Assembly: GCA_009691135.1 (NCBI GenBank)
Contig: SHVF01000001.1
Span: 33,649 to 97,648 of the forward strand
Length of the DNA stretch: 64,000 bases
Direction of reading: 5' to 3'
Source: Candidatus Planktophila sp.
Lineage (GTDB): Bacteria; Actinomycetota; Actinomycetes; Nanopelagicales; Nanopelagicaceae
Of this stretch, positions 30,619-40,055 are shown piece after piece. The notes below the pieces were generated by a model. That model saw only the letters and a program-made list of their open reading frames with translations, was not told where the DNA came from and made no database searches. Made by a program: the position numbers and the translations under genes. Position 1 is the first letter of the stretch; the number at the start of each line of letters is the position of its first letter.

Positions 30619-31422
30619 ATGAACCTTTCATTAACAGTGCATGAAGCAGCACATAAGTCTGCGCCGTATATCGTCCTGGTGCATGGCATGGGCTCGGCTG
30701 CGACCGCCTGGAAACCGCTGACACCTTTTTTGCAGGAGCGCTTTAACGTAATCACAGTTGATCTGCCAGGTCATGGCCAAACTCCAATGATCACCGGCCA
30801 ATCAATGGATCCAATTTCTATCGGTGAGCTAGTTGTTCGTGAAATTAAAGAACAATTGGGGGTTACTGAGTTTGATTTAATTGGAAGTTCTTGGGGTGGT
30901 TGGATCGCTCTGGAAATGGCAGCATCTTTTCCTGATTCAGTGCGCAGCGTGACCGCCTTGGCACCTGCAGGATTTTGGCTTGCAACATATGTGCAACGTA
31001 GGCCAGGTGCTTCCCAATTTCGATTATTGACAAGCAGATCTGCTGCACTTGCTCCATCATTTTTAAAATACGAACGTTCTCGTAAATTGGGGTTTAGCGA
31101 TGTCAGTCCTCGTTGGCGCGAGTTTTCATACGAGCTTTGCCTCGATGCAACGCTAGCAATGGCAAAATCGGAAGGTTATTTTCCGGCATGGGATGGCATG
31201 CTACATAAGCGCTTTGATTCACAGATCGATTCCAAAATTCCCGTAAAAATTATATTTGGTGATTCTGATAGAACTTTGCCTGCTACAACCTGTCAAGAGC
31301 GAACCATGGCGCCACAACATTCGGAGTGGATAATCTTTGAAGAATGTGGGCATGCCCCAATGTGGGATAACACCGAAAAGCTTGCGGCGCACATAATGGA
31401 AATTGCCGGAGTATCTCGATGA
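30619..31422 (+). CDS. Alpha/beta hydrolase
   Basis: LVHGMGSAATAWKPL, DLPGHGQTP, GSSWGGWIALEMA, CGHAPMWD. Confidence 0.9.
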   Translation: MNLSLTVHEAAHKSAPYIVLVHGMGSAATAWKPLTPFLQERFNVITVDLPGHGQTPMITGQSMDPISIGELVVREIKEQLGVTEFDLIGSSWGGWIALEMAASFPDSVRSVTALAPAGFWLATYVQRRPGASQFRLLTSRSAALAPSFLKYERSRKLGFSDVSPRWREFSYELCLDATLAMAKSEGYFPAWDGMLHKRFDSQIDSKIPVKIIFGDSDRTLPATTCQERTMAPQHSEWIIFEECGHAPMWDNTEKLAAHIMEIAGVSR

Positions 31423-32096
31423 GCACAACTGCGGTTACCGTTGTTTATTTTTGGAAGATAGAAAGTCGCGATATTGGATTTGCACTGCTGCGCATGGCTC
31501 TCGATCGCGGTAGATTGCGCAGAATGAAAGGCGTCACTTTCGCTAAAATGCTGGGCACCGGTAAAGGCGAAACATTTACTCCACGTGATGCCGATGCCAA
31601 TCGTTGGGGTTGTGTGCTCGTCCTGGATGAATCGCAATTAGATGCGCTCGATAACTCAAAGCTAATTAAGCGTTGGCGGGCTAAATCAATTGAAGAAGTT
31701 CGATTCTTGCTTGATCCAATTTCATCGCATGGCCTTTGGGCCAAAAAGAACCCATTTGCTTACTCATCTACTCAGACTGATGGACATGTAGTTGCAATAA
31801 CGCGGGCACGCATTAAGTGGCTGCAGAATTTTAGATTCTGGCGAGCAGTTCCTCCGGTTACACAAAGCCTGCATGCATCTGAGGGGTTAATTAGAACCAT
31901 TGGGATAGGTGAAGCACCTCTCGGTTTGCAAGGAACTTTCTCGCAGTGGAACTCTGGCGCAGATCTAAGAAATTTTGCTTACAAGGGCGCAGCGCACCAG
32001 AGCGCAATCGCTGCCACCGAACGCCATGGCTGGTATGCCGAAGAACTCTTTGCCCGCTTTGCAGTTCGCGATATTCGAGGCTTGATTACTAAGTAA
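31419..32096 (+). CDS. CrtA (spheroidene monooxygenase)-like protein
   Basis: GIGEAPLGLQGTFSQWNSGADLRNFAY...HGWYAEELFARF; adjacent carotenoid genes. Confidence 0.78.
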   Translation: MSTTAVTVVYFWKIESRDIGFALLRMALDRGRLRRMKGVTFAKMLGTGKGETFTPRDADANRWGCVLVLDESQLDALDNSKLIKRWRAKSIEEVRFLLDPISSHGLWAKKNPFAYSSTQTDGHVVAITRARIKWLQNFRFWRAVPPVTQSLHASEGLIRTIGIGEAPLGLQGTFSQWNSGADLRNFAYKGAAHQSAIAATERHGWYAEELFARFAVRDIRGLITK

Positions 32097-32122
32097 GTAC
32101 TCAAGTAGGGCAGACTTAGCCC

Positions 32123-32926
32123 ATGTCGATTCGTCATTACTCACCGCGTCGCAATCGCCGCCGCGGAATTTCGTCTCGCGCACAATTAGCACTAAATCTC
32201 ACTTTGGGTATCGCCATTTTGCTGCAAATCAGTTATCCACTTCTCAGTGGCGAGGCTTTGCGTGTAGTAACAATTTCCACGGTTTATTGGGCCGCGGGTG
32301 CAATGGCACTTCACGCTTTGTTAGCCTTCGGGGCGCGTTATGCATTTACATATTTGGGTATCACTCTTTCATTTGGCTTTCTTATTGAGCTAATGGGTTT
32401 GAAAACTAGTTGGCCCTTTGGAACTTATGAATATGACCCATCCCTAGGTCCACAACTCTTTGATGTCCCGCTCGTTGTTCCATTTGCTTGGGCGATGATC
32501 GCGCATCCAATACTTTGCGCAGCACGTCGGGTTTCTGGCAATTGGGTATTTCTCTATGGCGGATTTGGGCTAATGGCTTATGACTTATTTCTTGATCCGC
32601 AGATGGTTACGGCGGGACGTTGGAAATGGGAAGTCACTGGTTCGCATGTGCCTTTCACTCCTGAAGTTCCATTGTCGAACGCCTTCGGTTGGTTGTTATC
32701 TGGCATGGCGCTAATTGCAATTCTGCATTTAACGCTCTCGCGTGATCGTCGTAAAGTGAGTGCAAGCTTTATTACGATTGATATCTTTTTAATCTGGACT
32801 TGGTTTGCCGGTGTTATCTCGAACCTCTTCTTCTTTGATCGTCCAGGAATTGCATTTATTTTCGGCCTGACATTTGGAGCGGTACTGGCTCCATACATCT
32901 TCTCGCGTTGGCTCGGCCGCCCTTAA
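32123..32926 (+). CDS. CruF/DUF422-like carotenoid hydratase family membrane protein
   Basis: ELMGLKTSWPFGTYEYDPSLGPQLFDVPLVVPFAW; FGLMAYDLFLDPQMV. Confidence 0.82.
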   Translation: MSIRHYSPRRNRRRGISSRAQLALNLTLGIAILLQISYPLLSGEALRVVTISTVYWAAGAMALHALLAFGARYAFTYLGITLSFGFLIELMGLKTSWPFGTYEYDPSLGPQLFDVPLVVPFAWAMIAHPILCAARRVSGNWVFLYGGFGLMAYDLFLDPQMVTAGRWKWEVTGSHVPFTPEVPLSNAFGWLLSGMALIAILHLTLSRDRRKVSASFITIDIFLIWTWFAGVISNLFFFDRPGIAFIFGLTFGAVLAPYIFSRWLGRP

Positions 32927-32933
32927 TAAATAG

Positions 32934-34001
32934 ATGACTTCCGCTCTATTTTTCTTCTCAATTTTTTTACTTTGGATCTCACTTGCCAATTTCATAACAA
33001 TTAGACGTCCTGGCCTTGTGCAAGAAATTGATAAGAGCGTTTCGGTGTTGATTCCAGTTCGAAATGAAGCTGTAAATATTAATGAATTAGTCGATTGTCT
33101 TACCAAGCAAAGCCACTTGAAATCACTGGAAATTATCTTTATTGATGATTCCTCAACGGATAGCACCAATGAATTATTAAAGACCGCTATATCTGAAGGG
33201 GCTCCTATAAAAATGGTTAACGCACCTGAACTACCAGAGGGTTGGTTGGGCAAACCATGGGCACTGCAGCAAGGGTATTTAATTGCAAGTGGTGAAATCA
33301 TTGTGACAATTGATGCCGATGTGAGATTAACTCCCACGGCAATTGCTCAAGCCATAGCCATGATGGGCAAGGGTGACTTTATATCTCCTTATCCGCGCCA
33401 GATTGCAATTTCATTTGCTGAACGTTTAGTACAACCGCTTCTTCAATGGTCTTGGATGACAACAGTTCCCTTGCGGATAGCTGAAAAATCAACTCGACCT
33501 TCACTTGCTGTCGCAAATGGTCAATTCTTTTTGGTAACTAAAAGTGCTCTCGACCTGACAAGTGGATTTCAGAAGATTGCGGCTGAAGTTCTAGATGATA
33601 TGAAGTTGGCACGTGTGCTAATTGCAACAGGTGCGCACGGTGGAGTCGCCGATGGGTCAACTCTGGCAAAGACGCGCATGTATAAGAATTTCAGCGATAT
33701 TAAGGCCGGCTATGGGAAATCTTTGTGGAGCGCTTTTCCTACGCGTCTGAACACAGGCATTGCCATCACTTTTATTTTCGTAACTGGCGTTACACCAGTT
33801 CTAGTGTGGTTTAGTGGAAATCCAATTGGTCTATTCACTTTTCAAATTATCGTCATTACGCGGGCCTTGAGTGCGAAACGATCTGGTGGAAGGATTCTAG
33901 ATTCACTCTTACATCCAATCTCATCAGTAATTTTGATTTACTTGATTATTTACAGTTGGCGTGCCCGCGGTAAAGTGCAATGGAAGGGGCGCACCCTATG
34001 A
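32934..34001 (+). CDS. Family 2 glycosyltransferase, CruG-like
   Basis: SVLIPVRNEAVNINELV, FIDDSSTDST, DADVRLTP; between cruF-like and crtD-like genes. Confidence 0.8.
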   Translation: MTSALFFFSIFLLWISLANFITIRRPGLVQEIDKSVSVLIPVRNEAVNINELVDCLTKQSHLKSLEIIFIDDSSTDSTNELLKTAISEGAPIKMVNAPELPEGWLGKPWALQQGYLIASGEIIVTIDADVRLTPTAIAQAIAMMGKGDFISPYPRQIAISFAERLVQPLLQWSWMTTVPLRIAEKSTRPSLAVANGQFFLVTKSALDLTSGFQKIAAEVLDDMKLARVLIATGAHGGVADGSTLAKTRMYKNFSDIKAGYGKSLWSAFPTRLNTGIAITFIFVTGVTPVLVWFSGNPIGLFTFQIIVITRALSAKRSGGRILDSLLHPISSVILIYLIIYSWRARGKVQWKGRTL

Positions 34002-35512
34002 GCCAAATGAAAAAGCAGGTTGCCGTAATTGGCGCCGGCATGGGTGGAATGTGCACCGCAGCTCGTCTGGCCAAGGCTGGCTATGACGTGACTGTATTTG
34101 AATCATCTGATCGACATGGCGGAAAATGCCGCACCGAATGGATCGGAAATTACGCTTTTGATACTGGCCCATCTTTATTAACTCTTCCAGCCGTTTACCG
34201 TGACTTCTTTCAACGTACCGGTGATGTCATGGGTCGAGTGCTAGAACTCGAGAGCGTTAGCCCATCATTTGATTATCGCTTTAGCGATGGCACTTCCGTT
34301 AAATTCGCCAACCTATCGCGCAAAGAAACCTTGGCCGCGATTGAGACTTCTATGGGCAGCGCATCGGCTTTGGAGTGGGATCAAGTTATGCGCCAAGCCG
34401 AATCCATGTGGGATGTCTCGCGCGAGCCATTTGTGGAATCGGAGCTTAAATCAATTGCCTCGCTCTTGAAACGTCCTACCTTGCTGCGCGATCTGCGGAT
34501 AATTGCTCCATGGAAGTCTCTGCGCCAGATCAAATTAAAAGATGGCCGGCTACGCAACATTTTGGACCGCTATGCAACCTACAGTGGATCTGATCCACGT
34601 GTTGCACCTGCAGTTCTGTCATCGATTGCCTTTGTAGAAGAAGCATTTGGCGCTTGGCATATCAAAGGCGGAGTAGGAAAATTATCCGATGCTGTTTATC
34701 AGCGTTGTCTCGACCGCGGTGTGAAATTTGAATTTAACGTTGAGGTGTCCCAGATAAATCATGATGGCAGCCGCGTAAATGGAATTACTTTGGTCGATGG
34801 CCGCTCATTGGACTTTGCAACGGTTGTAGCAAACGCTGATGCGTCGCTGGTATATAACAAGTTAATCACTGGCAAGGTTAAGAAATTGCGCAAACAGCGC
34901 GCTGACTTAGCGAAGGCTGATCCATCACTTGCCGGCTTCTCGTTATTGCTTGGGTTGCGCCCGAGCGAGACGGACTCTGGGTTGTCCCATCACAATATTT
35001 TCTTTCCTGAAAATTATGAAAGCGAATTCATAGATATTTTTGACCGCAAAAAGCCAGTAGAAGATCCTGCGATTTATATCTGCGCACCACGCGATGAAAC
35101 AATGGTTAAACACGCCGGGCATGAAGCCTGGTTCATATTAATTAATGCACCTCGCCACGATGTATCGGGCGCCGATGGCTTTGATTGGAACGATAAAGAC
35201 TTTAACCAACGTTATGCAATGCAGATTATCGATTCGCTGGAAGCGCGCGGTATTTCAATTCGCAATCGGTTAGAGCTTTTAGAAATCCGCACGCCTGCAG
35301 ATTTAGAACGATCCGTTATGGCCCCAGGTGGGGCAATTTATGGAACTTCTAGCAATGGTGCACGCTCAGCATTTATGCGGGCTAAGAATCGTTCACCATT
35401 GCAGGGTTTGTATTGTGTTGGTGGTTCTGCCCATCCAGGAGGCGGGTTGCCGCTGGTTGGTCTAAGCGCTGAAATCGTTACGGAGGCGATTGTGGGCAAA
35501 GCGCGCCACTAG
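33998..35512 (+). CDS. Carotenoid desaturase, CrtI/CrtD family
   Basis: VAVIGAGMGGMCTAARLAKAGYDVTVFESSDRHGGKCRTE; C-terminal GLYCVGGSAHPGGGLPLVGLSAE. Confidence 0.88.
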   Translation: MSQMKKQVAVIGAGMGGMCTAARLAKAGYDVTVFESSDRHGGKCRTEWIGNYAFDTGPSLLTLPAVYRDFFQRTGDVMGRVLELESVSPSFDYRFSDGTSVKFANLSRKETLAAIETSMGSASALEWDQVMRQAESMWDVSREPFVESELKSIASLLKRPTLLRDLRIIAPWKSLRQIKLKDGRLRNILDRYATYSGSDPRVAPAVLSSIAFVEEAFGAWHIKGGVGKLSDAVYQRCLDRGVKFEFNVEVSQINHDGSRVNGITLVDGRSLDFATVVANADASLVYNKLITGKVKKLRKQRADLAKADPSLAGFSLLLGLRPSETDSGLSHHNIFFPENYESEFIDIFDRKKPVEDPAIYICAPRDETMVKHAGHEAWFILINAPRHDVSGADGFDWNDKDFNQRYAMQIIDSLEARGISIRNRLELLEIRTPADLERSVMAPGGAIYGTSSNGARSAFMRAKNRSPLQGLYCVGGSAHPGGGLPLVGLSAEIVTEAIVGKARH

Positions 35513-36094
35513 ATAAAAACTCCACAGTTGCAAAATAAATAGCACAGCCATCACGGCACCAACTAGATTCAAAGAAAAAGCATAAGAAACAAGTGCGATG
35601 AAGATAAAGCTGGCTCGCACTGGACGTTCTGCGGGAGTTACAACACCAACATCACTTATTCCCAAACCACCGAGTCGTGCTCGTGCATATTCTTGAGTAG
35701 AAGCGATTACGTAGGTAACCAAAACCAACCAAGCAGGTGCACCGATCCGGTATGCGACGTAAAACCAGAGAGCTTCGCTAATTCGATCCGCAACCGAATC
35801 CAGAATCGCGCCAAATGAACTGCTGCGATCTTGATAAATAGCAACGCTACCGTCGATGCCATCGGCGTAAAGAGAGAGAACGAGCAGTGGAATAGTCCAG
35901 AGTGATAGTGGATTTACCGCCATAGCAATAGCAAATACTAATCCGAGTAGCGTTAGAAAATTTGGACTAATTCTTAGGGAGGATACGACTTTAGCTGATG
36001 CATAAGAAATAGCGAGCCAGGTTTTTACAACGCCTTTGATTTCGGCGCCGCCATGAAGGACACTCCAAGCAGAGTTGAAATCAGATTTATTCAT
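35462..36094 (-). CDS. CDP-alcohol phosphatidyltransferase family protein
   Basis: DGIDGSVAIYQDRSSSFGAILDSVADR matches DxxDGxxA...GxxxDxxxD. Confidence 0.87.
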   Translation of the reverse strand: MNKSDFNSAWSVLHGGAEIKGVVKTWLAISYASAKVVSSLRISPNFLTLLGLVFAIAMAVNPLSLWTIPLLVLSLYADGIDGSVAIYQDRSSSFGAILDSVADRISEALWFYVAYRIGAPAWLVLVTYVIASTQEYARARLGGLGISDVGVVTPAERPVRASFIFIALVSYAFSLNLVGAVMAVLFILQLWSFYLVARFAHNRLRNDFSA

Positions 36095-36458
36095 GACCTT
36101 TTCTTATCTTTAATCTGCGCAAATATTTCTTGTGTAGCAGTGGATGTGTTCATTGTGTAAAAGTGCAATCCTGGGACTCCCGCTTCTAATAAATCTTCAC
36201 AGAGTTTGGTGGCAAGCCGCAAGTCAGATGCGCAACGACTGGCAATTTAGTGTGTTCGGTGATCTCGGATGTGATGCGAATTGTGCGTTCGCGAGTCGTT
36301 CCACCTGCGCAGCAAGTGACTGATATGAAATCTGGGGCGATCGGCTCGAGCGCACTAATTGCGCTCCAGAGGCGATCTTCCCCCTCTTGATCCTTCGGTG
36401 GGAAGAATTCAAAGGAGTACGTGACGCTCTCGCCAATTCCAGTCATACGCATCTCCAT
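36091..36458 (-). pseudogene. metF: Decayed metF (5,10-methylenetetrahydrofolate reductase): N- and C-termini joined by a large internal deletion, out of frame
   Basis: N-terminal YSFEFFPPKDQEGEDRLW...FISVTCCAGGTTRERTI...VVAHLTC runs to a stop at about 36186; another frame gives DLRLATKLCEDLLEAGVPGLHFYTMNTSTATQEIFAQIKDKKRS* ending at 36091. Confidence 0.85.
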
Positions 36459-36480
36459 GCGGTCAGGGTACCGTTGCGCC

Positions 36481-37566
36481 GTGGTTAATGATGCGCGTGG
36501 CACGCTCCTTCAAGTGCGTGAGCAGGTTCATAGCGAACTGACCTCATATTTAACCTTGCAGCGCGAATACCTAAGTGGCATCGGCTCTGAATTAATTCCG
36601 GTTTGTGATGCTCTCGAATCTTTCCTGCTCGAAGGTGGCAAAAGGTTGCGACCGCTATTTGCATATGCCGGGTTCGCCGCAACCGGCAAAGTTGCAACGG
36701 CTGCAGATATTCGCGCTTTCACAAGTTTGGAATTATTACAAGCATGCGCGCTAATTCATGATGACTTAATGGATCGCTCGGATACGCGCCGCGGCAAACC
36801 AGCGATACATCGCCACTTCGAAAATTTGCACCAATCTGAGGCGATGAATGGATTAGCAGATCAATTTGGTGAAGCCGCCGCGGTATTGCTCGGAGATCTA
36901 GCGCTAGTTTGGTCTGATCACTTGCTTCACACATCAGGTGTTTCCGATTCGGCGCTTTTATCTGCACTTTCGGTGCACGATGAGATGCGCATCGAATTAA
37001 TGGCTGGTCAATATTTAGATGTTCGCGAAGCTGGTGAGAAAACTCCCAGTGTTGATCGCTCACTGCGCATCGCGCGTTATAAATCCGGAAAATACACAAT
37101 CGAGCGACCACTTCATCTAGGTGCTTCACTGGCCATCACTAGTCCCAATGAAAGATCCCAATTAATAAATGTCTTAAGTGCCTACGGTCTACCGCTCGGT
37201 GAAGCATTCCAGCTTCGTGATGACATCCTGGGCATCTTCGGTGACCCATCGGTTACTGGCAAGCCAGCCGGTGATGATATTCGCGAAGGCAAACGAACTG
37301 TGCTGATGGCGATGACTCTAGAGCGCGCAGACCAACAGGCTTCGGCCAAGATAACCGCAGCACTCGGTCGCGAGGATTTAACCTCTGATCAGATTGATGA
37401 AATTCGCGGACTAATCACAGCAACTGGCGCTGTTAAAGATGTCGAAGATCTCATCGAGGGCTTGCTTTCCAACGCGCTAACTGCGGCAAACTCTGCTGAA
37501 ATTAACCCTTCAGCCCGTGAGTTACTGACTGAGCTCGCAACAACTGCAATCCGTAGGAGCCATTAA
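36481..37566 (+). CDS. crtE: Polyprenyl (geranylgeranyl) diphosphate synthase; probable GTG start at 36481
   Basis: GGKRLRPLFAY, LIHDDLMDRSDTRRGKPAIH, QLRDDILGIFGD. Confidence 0.9.
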   Translation: MVNDARGTLLQVREQVHSELTSYLTLQREYLSGIGSELIPVCDALESFLLEGGKRLRPLFAYAGFAATGKVATAADIRAFTSLELLQACALIHDDLMDRSDTRRGKPAIHRHFENLHQSEAMNGLADQFGEAAAVLLGDLALVWSDHLLHTSGVSDSALLSALSVHDEMRIELMAGQYLDVREAGEKTPSVDRSLRIARYKSGKYTIERPLHLGASLAITSPNERSQLINVLSAYGLPLGEAFQLRDDILGIFGDPSVTGKPAGDDIREGKRTVLMAMTLERADQQASAKITAALGREDLTSDQIDEIRGLITATGAVKDVEDLIEGLLSNALTAANSAEINPSARELLTELATTAIRRSH

Positions 37567-39051
37567 ATGCCAGCCAGAGTAAAAGGACCAACCGATCATG
37601 TTGTCGTCGTCGGTGCAGGTCTTGCTGGGCTAAGTGCCGCACTTCGTTTAGCAGGTGCGGGGCGCAAAGTAACTGTCATCGAACGCGAGAGTGTTCCAGG
37701 CGGGCGCAATGGTCTGCTCGAAAAAGATGGCTTCTCATTTGATACTGGACCTTCAGTTTTGACTATGCCTTCGCTAATTCAAGATGCCTTTAGTTGCGTC
37801 GGTGAAGATATGAAAGACTGGCTGGAACTTTCACCACTTAAACCTCTTTATCGCGCTTTTTATCACGATGGTTCACAGATTGATGTGCACGCCAATACCG
37901 CCGAGATGGAAGAAGAGATCCGTCGCACGGTGAGTGCAGAAGAAGCGCTGGGTTATCGCAGATATGTTGAATTTGTTACCAAGTTATACAAGTACGAGAT
38001 GAATGACTTCATTGATCGCAATATTGATTCTCCACTTAACTTGCTAACCCCAAACCTGGCACGTTTGATCGCACTAGGTGGATTTAGAAGACTCTCACCG
38101 AAAGTAAATCAATTCTTAAAAGATCCGCGCTTGCAAAAAGTTTATTCATTCCAAGCGATGTATGCCGGAGTTAGTCCACAACAAGCCTTGGCAATTTACG
38201 CGGTTATCGCTTACATGGATTCAGTAAACGGAGTCTTCTTCCCGAAGGGTGGAATGCACGCGGTTCCTCGCGCACTTGCCGCAGCAGCGCAAAAGCATGG
38301 CGTTACATTTAAATACAGCACTTCAGTTACTCGCTTGGAAGTTGAAAACAGCCGCGCCAAGGCAGTCATAACCGATACCGGTGAACGCATCGAATGCGAT
38401 GTTGTCGTAATGAACCCAGATCTGCCAGTGGTTTGGCGCGATTTATTGGGCAAGACGCCACTTTCGGTAAAACGCTTGAAGTACTCGCCATCTTGTGCCA
38501 CTTTATTGGTCGGCTCTTCCAAGAAATATGACCACGTTGCCCACCACAACATCCACTTTGGAAAATCTTGGGATGGCATCTTTGATGAGTTAATCAAGGA
38601 AAAAACTTTGATGTCAGACCCATCTGTGCTTGTAACAATTCCAACTAAAGATGATCCAGCACTCGCACCGGCAGGCAAAGAGATTTATTACATTCTCTAT
38701 CCAACGCCGAATTTAAGTGCCGATATTGATTGGAAGACGCAGGCGCGCCCATATCGCGATCACATGATTAAGACTCTGGAAGATCGCGGGTATACCGGCC
38801 TGAGTGACTCCATTGAAACTGAAGTCATGACCACGCCCCTTGATTGGCAGGACCGAGGCATGGAACAGGGCGCACCATTTGCTAGTGCGCATACTTTCTT
38901 CCAGACCGGACCCTTTCGCCCAAAAAATATTGCAGCAGGTTTTGAGAATGTGGTCTTTGCCGGATCCGGAACCCAACCTGGTGTTGGCGTTCCGATGGTT
39001 TTGATTTCTGGTCGCTTAGCCGCTGAGCGAATCGTGGGTCCGGTTAAATAA
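37567..39051 (+). CDS. crtI: Phytoene desaturase
   Basis: VVVGAGLAGLSAALRLAGAGRKVTVIERESVPGGRNGLLEKDGFSFDTGPSVLTMP; GSGTQPGVGVPMVLISG. Confidence 0.93.
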   Translation: MPARVKGPTDHVVVVGAGLAGLSAALRLAGAGRKVTVIERESVPGGRNGLLEKDGFSFDTGPSVLTMPSLIQDAFSCVGEDMKDWLELSPLKPLYRAFYHDGSQIDVHANTAEMEEEIRRTVSAEEALGYRRYVEFVTKLYKYEMNDFIDRNIDSPLNLLTPNLARLIALGGFRRLSPKVNQFLKDPRLQKVYSFQAMYAGVSPQQALAIYAVIAYMDSVNGVFFPKGGMHAVPRALAAAAQKHGVTFKYSTSVTRLEVENSRAKAVITDTGERIECDVVVMNPDLPVVWRDLLGKTPLSVKRLKYSPSCATLLVGSSKKYDHVAHHNIHFGKSWDGIFDELIKEKTLMSDPSVLVTIPTKDDPALAPAGKEIYYILYPTPNLSADIDWKTQARPYRDHMIKTLEDRGYTGLSDSIETEVMTTPLDWQDRGMEQGAPFASAHTFFQTGPFRPKNIAAGFENVVFAGSGTQPGVGVPMVLISGRLAAERIVGPVK

Positions 39052-39957
39052 GTGAGCGAGTTAAATGCGGCCGGGATCTTTGATCCGGAACTTCGCGCTT
39101 CATATGAAGAATGCAAAAGGCTAAATTCGCTGCACGGTAAGACTTATTACCTAGCAACGCTTCTCTTACCAGCAAAAAAACGTCCATTCGTTCACGCCCT
39201 ATATGGTTTTGCTCGCTATGCCGATGAAATTGTTGATGATTTATCCTCGACTCTCTCCCCCGATGAGAAAACAAAAGTACTCCGCGAATGGGGCGCTGAA
39301 GTTCTCGCTGGACTTAAATCAGGATCTACCAGCGACGCAGTTGGTAAAGCGCTAATCGATACCGTGCAGCGCTTTGATATTCCGCACCAGCATTTTGTTG
39401 ATTTTCTTCATTCGATGGAGATGGATTTAACTGTTACCGAATATAAAACTTTCGATGATCTATACGAATACGTTTACGGCTCAGCAGCTGTCATTGGCCT
39501 GGAAATGGTGCCAATTCTGGGCGGGGATGCCGTGAATTCTTTATCTGCTGCCAAGGACCTGGGCGTTGCCTTTCAACTAGCCAATTTTATTCGCGATGTT
39601 GCAGAGGATTTAGATCGTGGACGTATTTATCTGCCGCTAGATGAGTTAGCCAAATCTGGCGTGACACCTGAGATGTTGCGCGCACGAATTCTTACCCCAC
39701 AAATCATCAGCGCCCTAAAGTTTCAGATTGCTCGTGTACGGGCGTTACAGAAGGCGGCAGAACCCGGGATTGCACTCCTTGATAAGACCAGCCAACCTTG
39801 TATTCGCGCAGCAAGTGAGTTGTACTGTGGAATCGTTGATGAGGTAGAAAAAATTGGTTACGACATATTTAATAAGCGAGCCAAGACTTCTACGGCTCGC
39901 CGCGCACGTGTGGCCGGGCGCGCTTACATAGACGCAGTTTTGGCCCGAATCCGCTAG
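39052..39957 (+). CDS. crtB: Phytoene/squalene synthase; GTG start
   Basis: YGFARYADEIVDD, FQLANFIRDVAEDLDRGRIYLP. Confidence 0.94.
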   Translation: MSELNAAGIFDPELRASYEECKRLNSLHGKTYYLATLLLPAKKRPFVHALYGFARYADEIVDDLSSTLSPDEKTKVLREWGAEVLAGLKSGSTSDAVGKALIDTVQRFDIPHQHFVDFLHSMEMDLTVTEYKTFDDLYEYVYGSAAVIGLEMVPILGGDAVNSLSAAKDLGVAFQLANFIRDVAEDLDRGRIYLPLDELAKSGVTPEMLRARILTPQIISALKFQIARVRALQKAAEPGIALLDKTSQPCIRAASELYCGIVDEVEKIGYDIFNKRAKTSTARRARVAGRAYIDAVLARIR

Positions 39958-39958
39958 A

Positions 39959-40048
39959 GTTTCCAATGCGGGAGCCGCTCACACGGCTGAGAGGATCTGA
40001 AATTCAGATCGACCGCTTGACCCATCCGGTAATGCGGATGCGGAAAGG
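39959..40048 (+). promoter_or_regulatory. TPP (THI-box) riboswitch
   Basis: CGGCTGAGAGGATCTG...CGACCGCTTGACCCATCCGGTAATGCGGATGCGGAAAGG; P1 TTTCC/GGAAA, P3 GATCTGA-AAT-TCAGATC, P4 CCGC/GCGG, P5 CATCCG/CGGATG. Confidence 0.92.
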
Positions 40049-40055
40049 TTTGTCC

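Noticed and set aside
31293-31744. Minus-strand ORFs opposite the hydrolase/crtA-like junction
   Set aside because: No motifs; plus-strand genes overlap by ATGA with clear family signatures.
36224-36436. 70-aa alternative-frame ORF within the metF remnant
   Set aside because: Out-of-frame reading of the MTHFR N-terminal segment with no domain similarity.
39966-40055. 30-codon upstream extension of the pnuC-like ORF
   Set aside because: It translates the TPP riboswitch; the true start is ATG 40056 after the SD.
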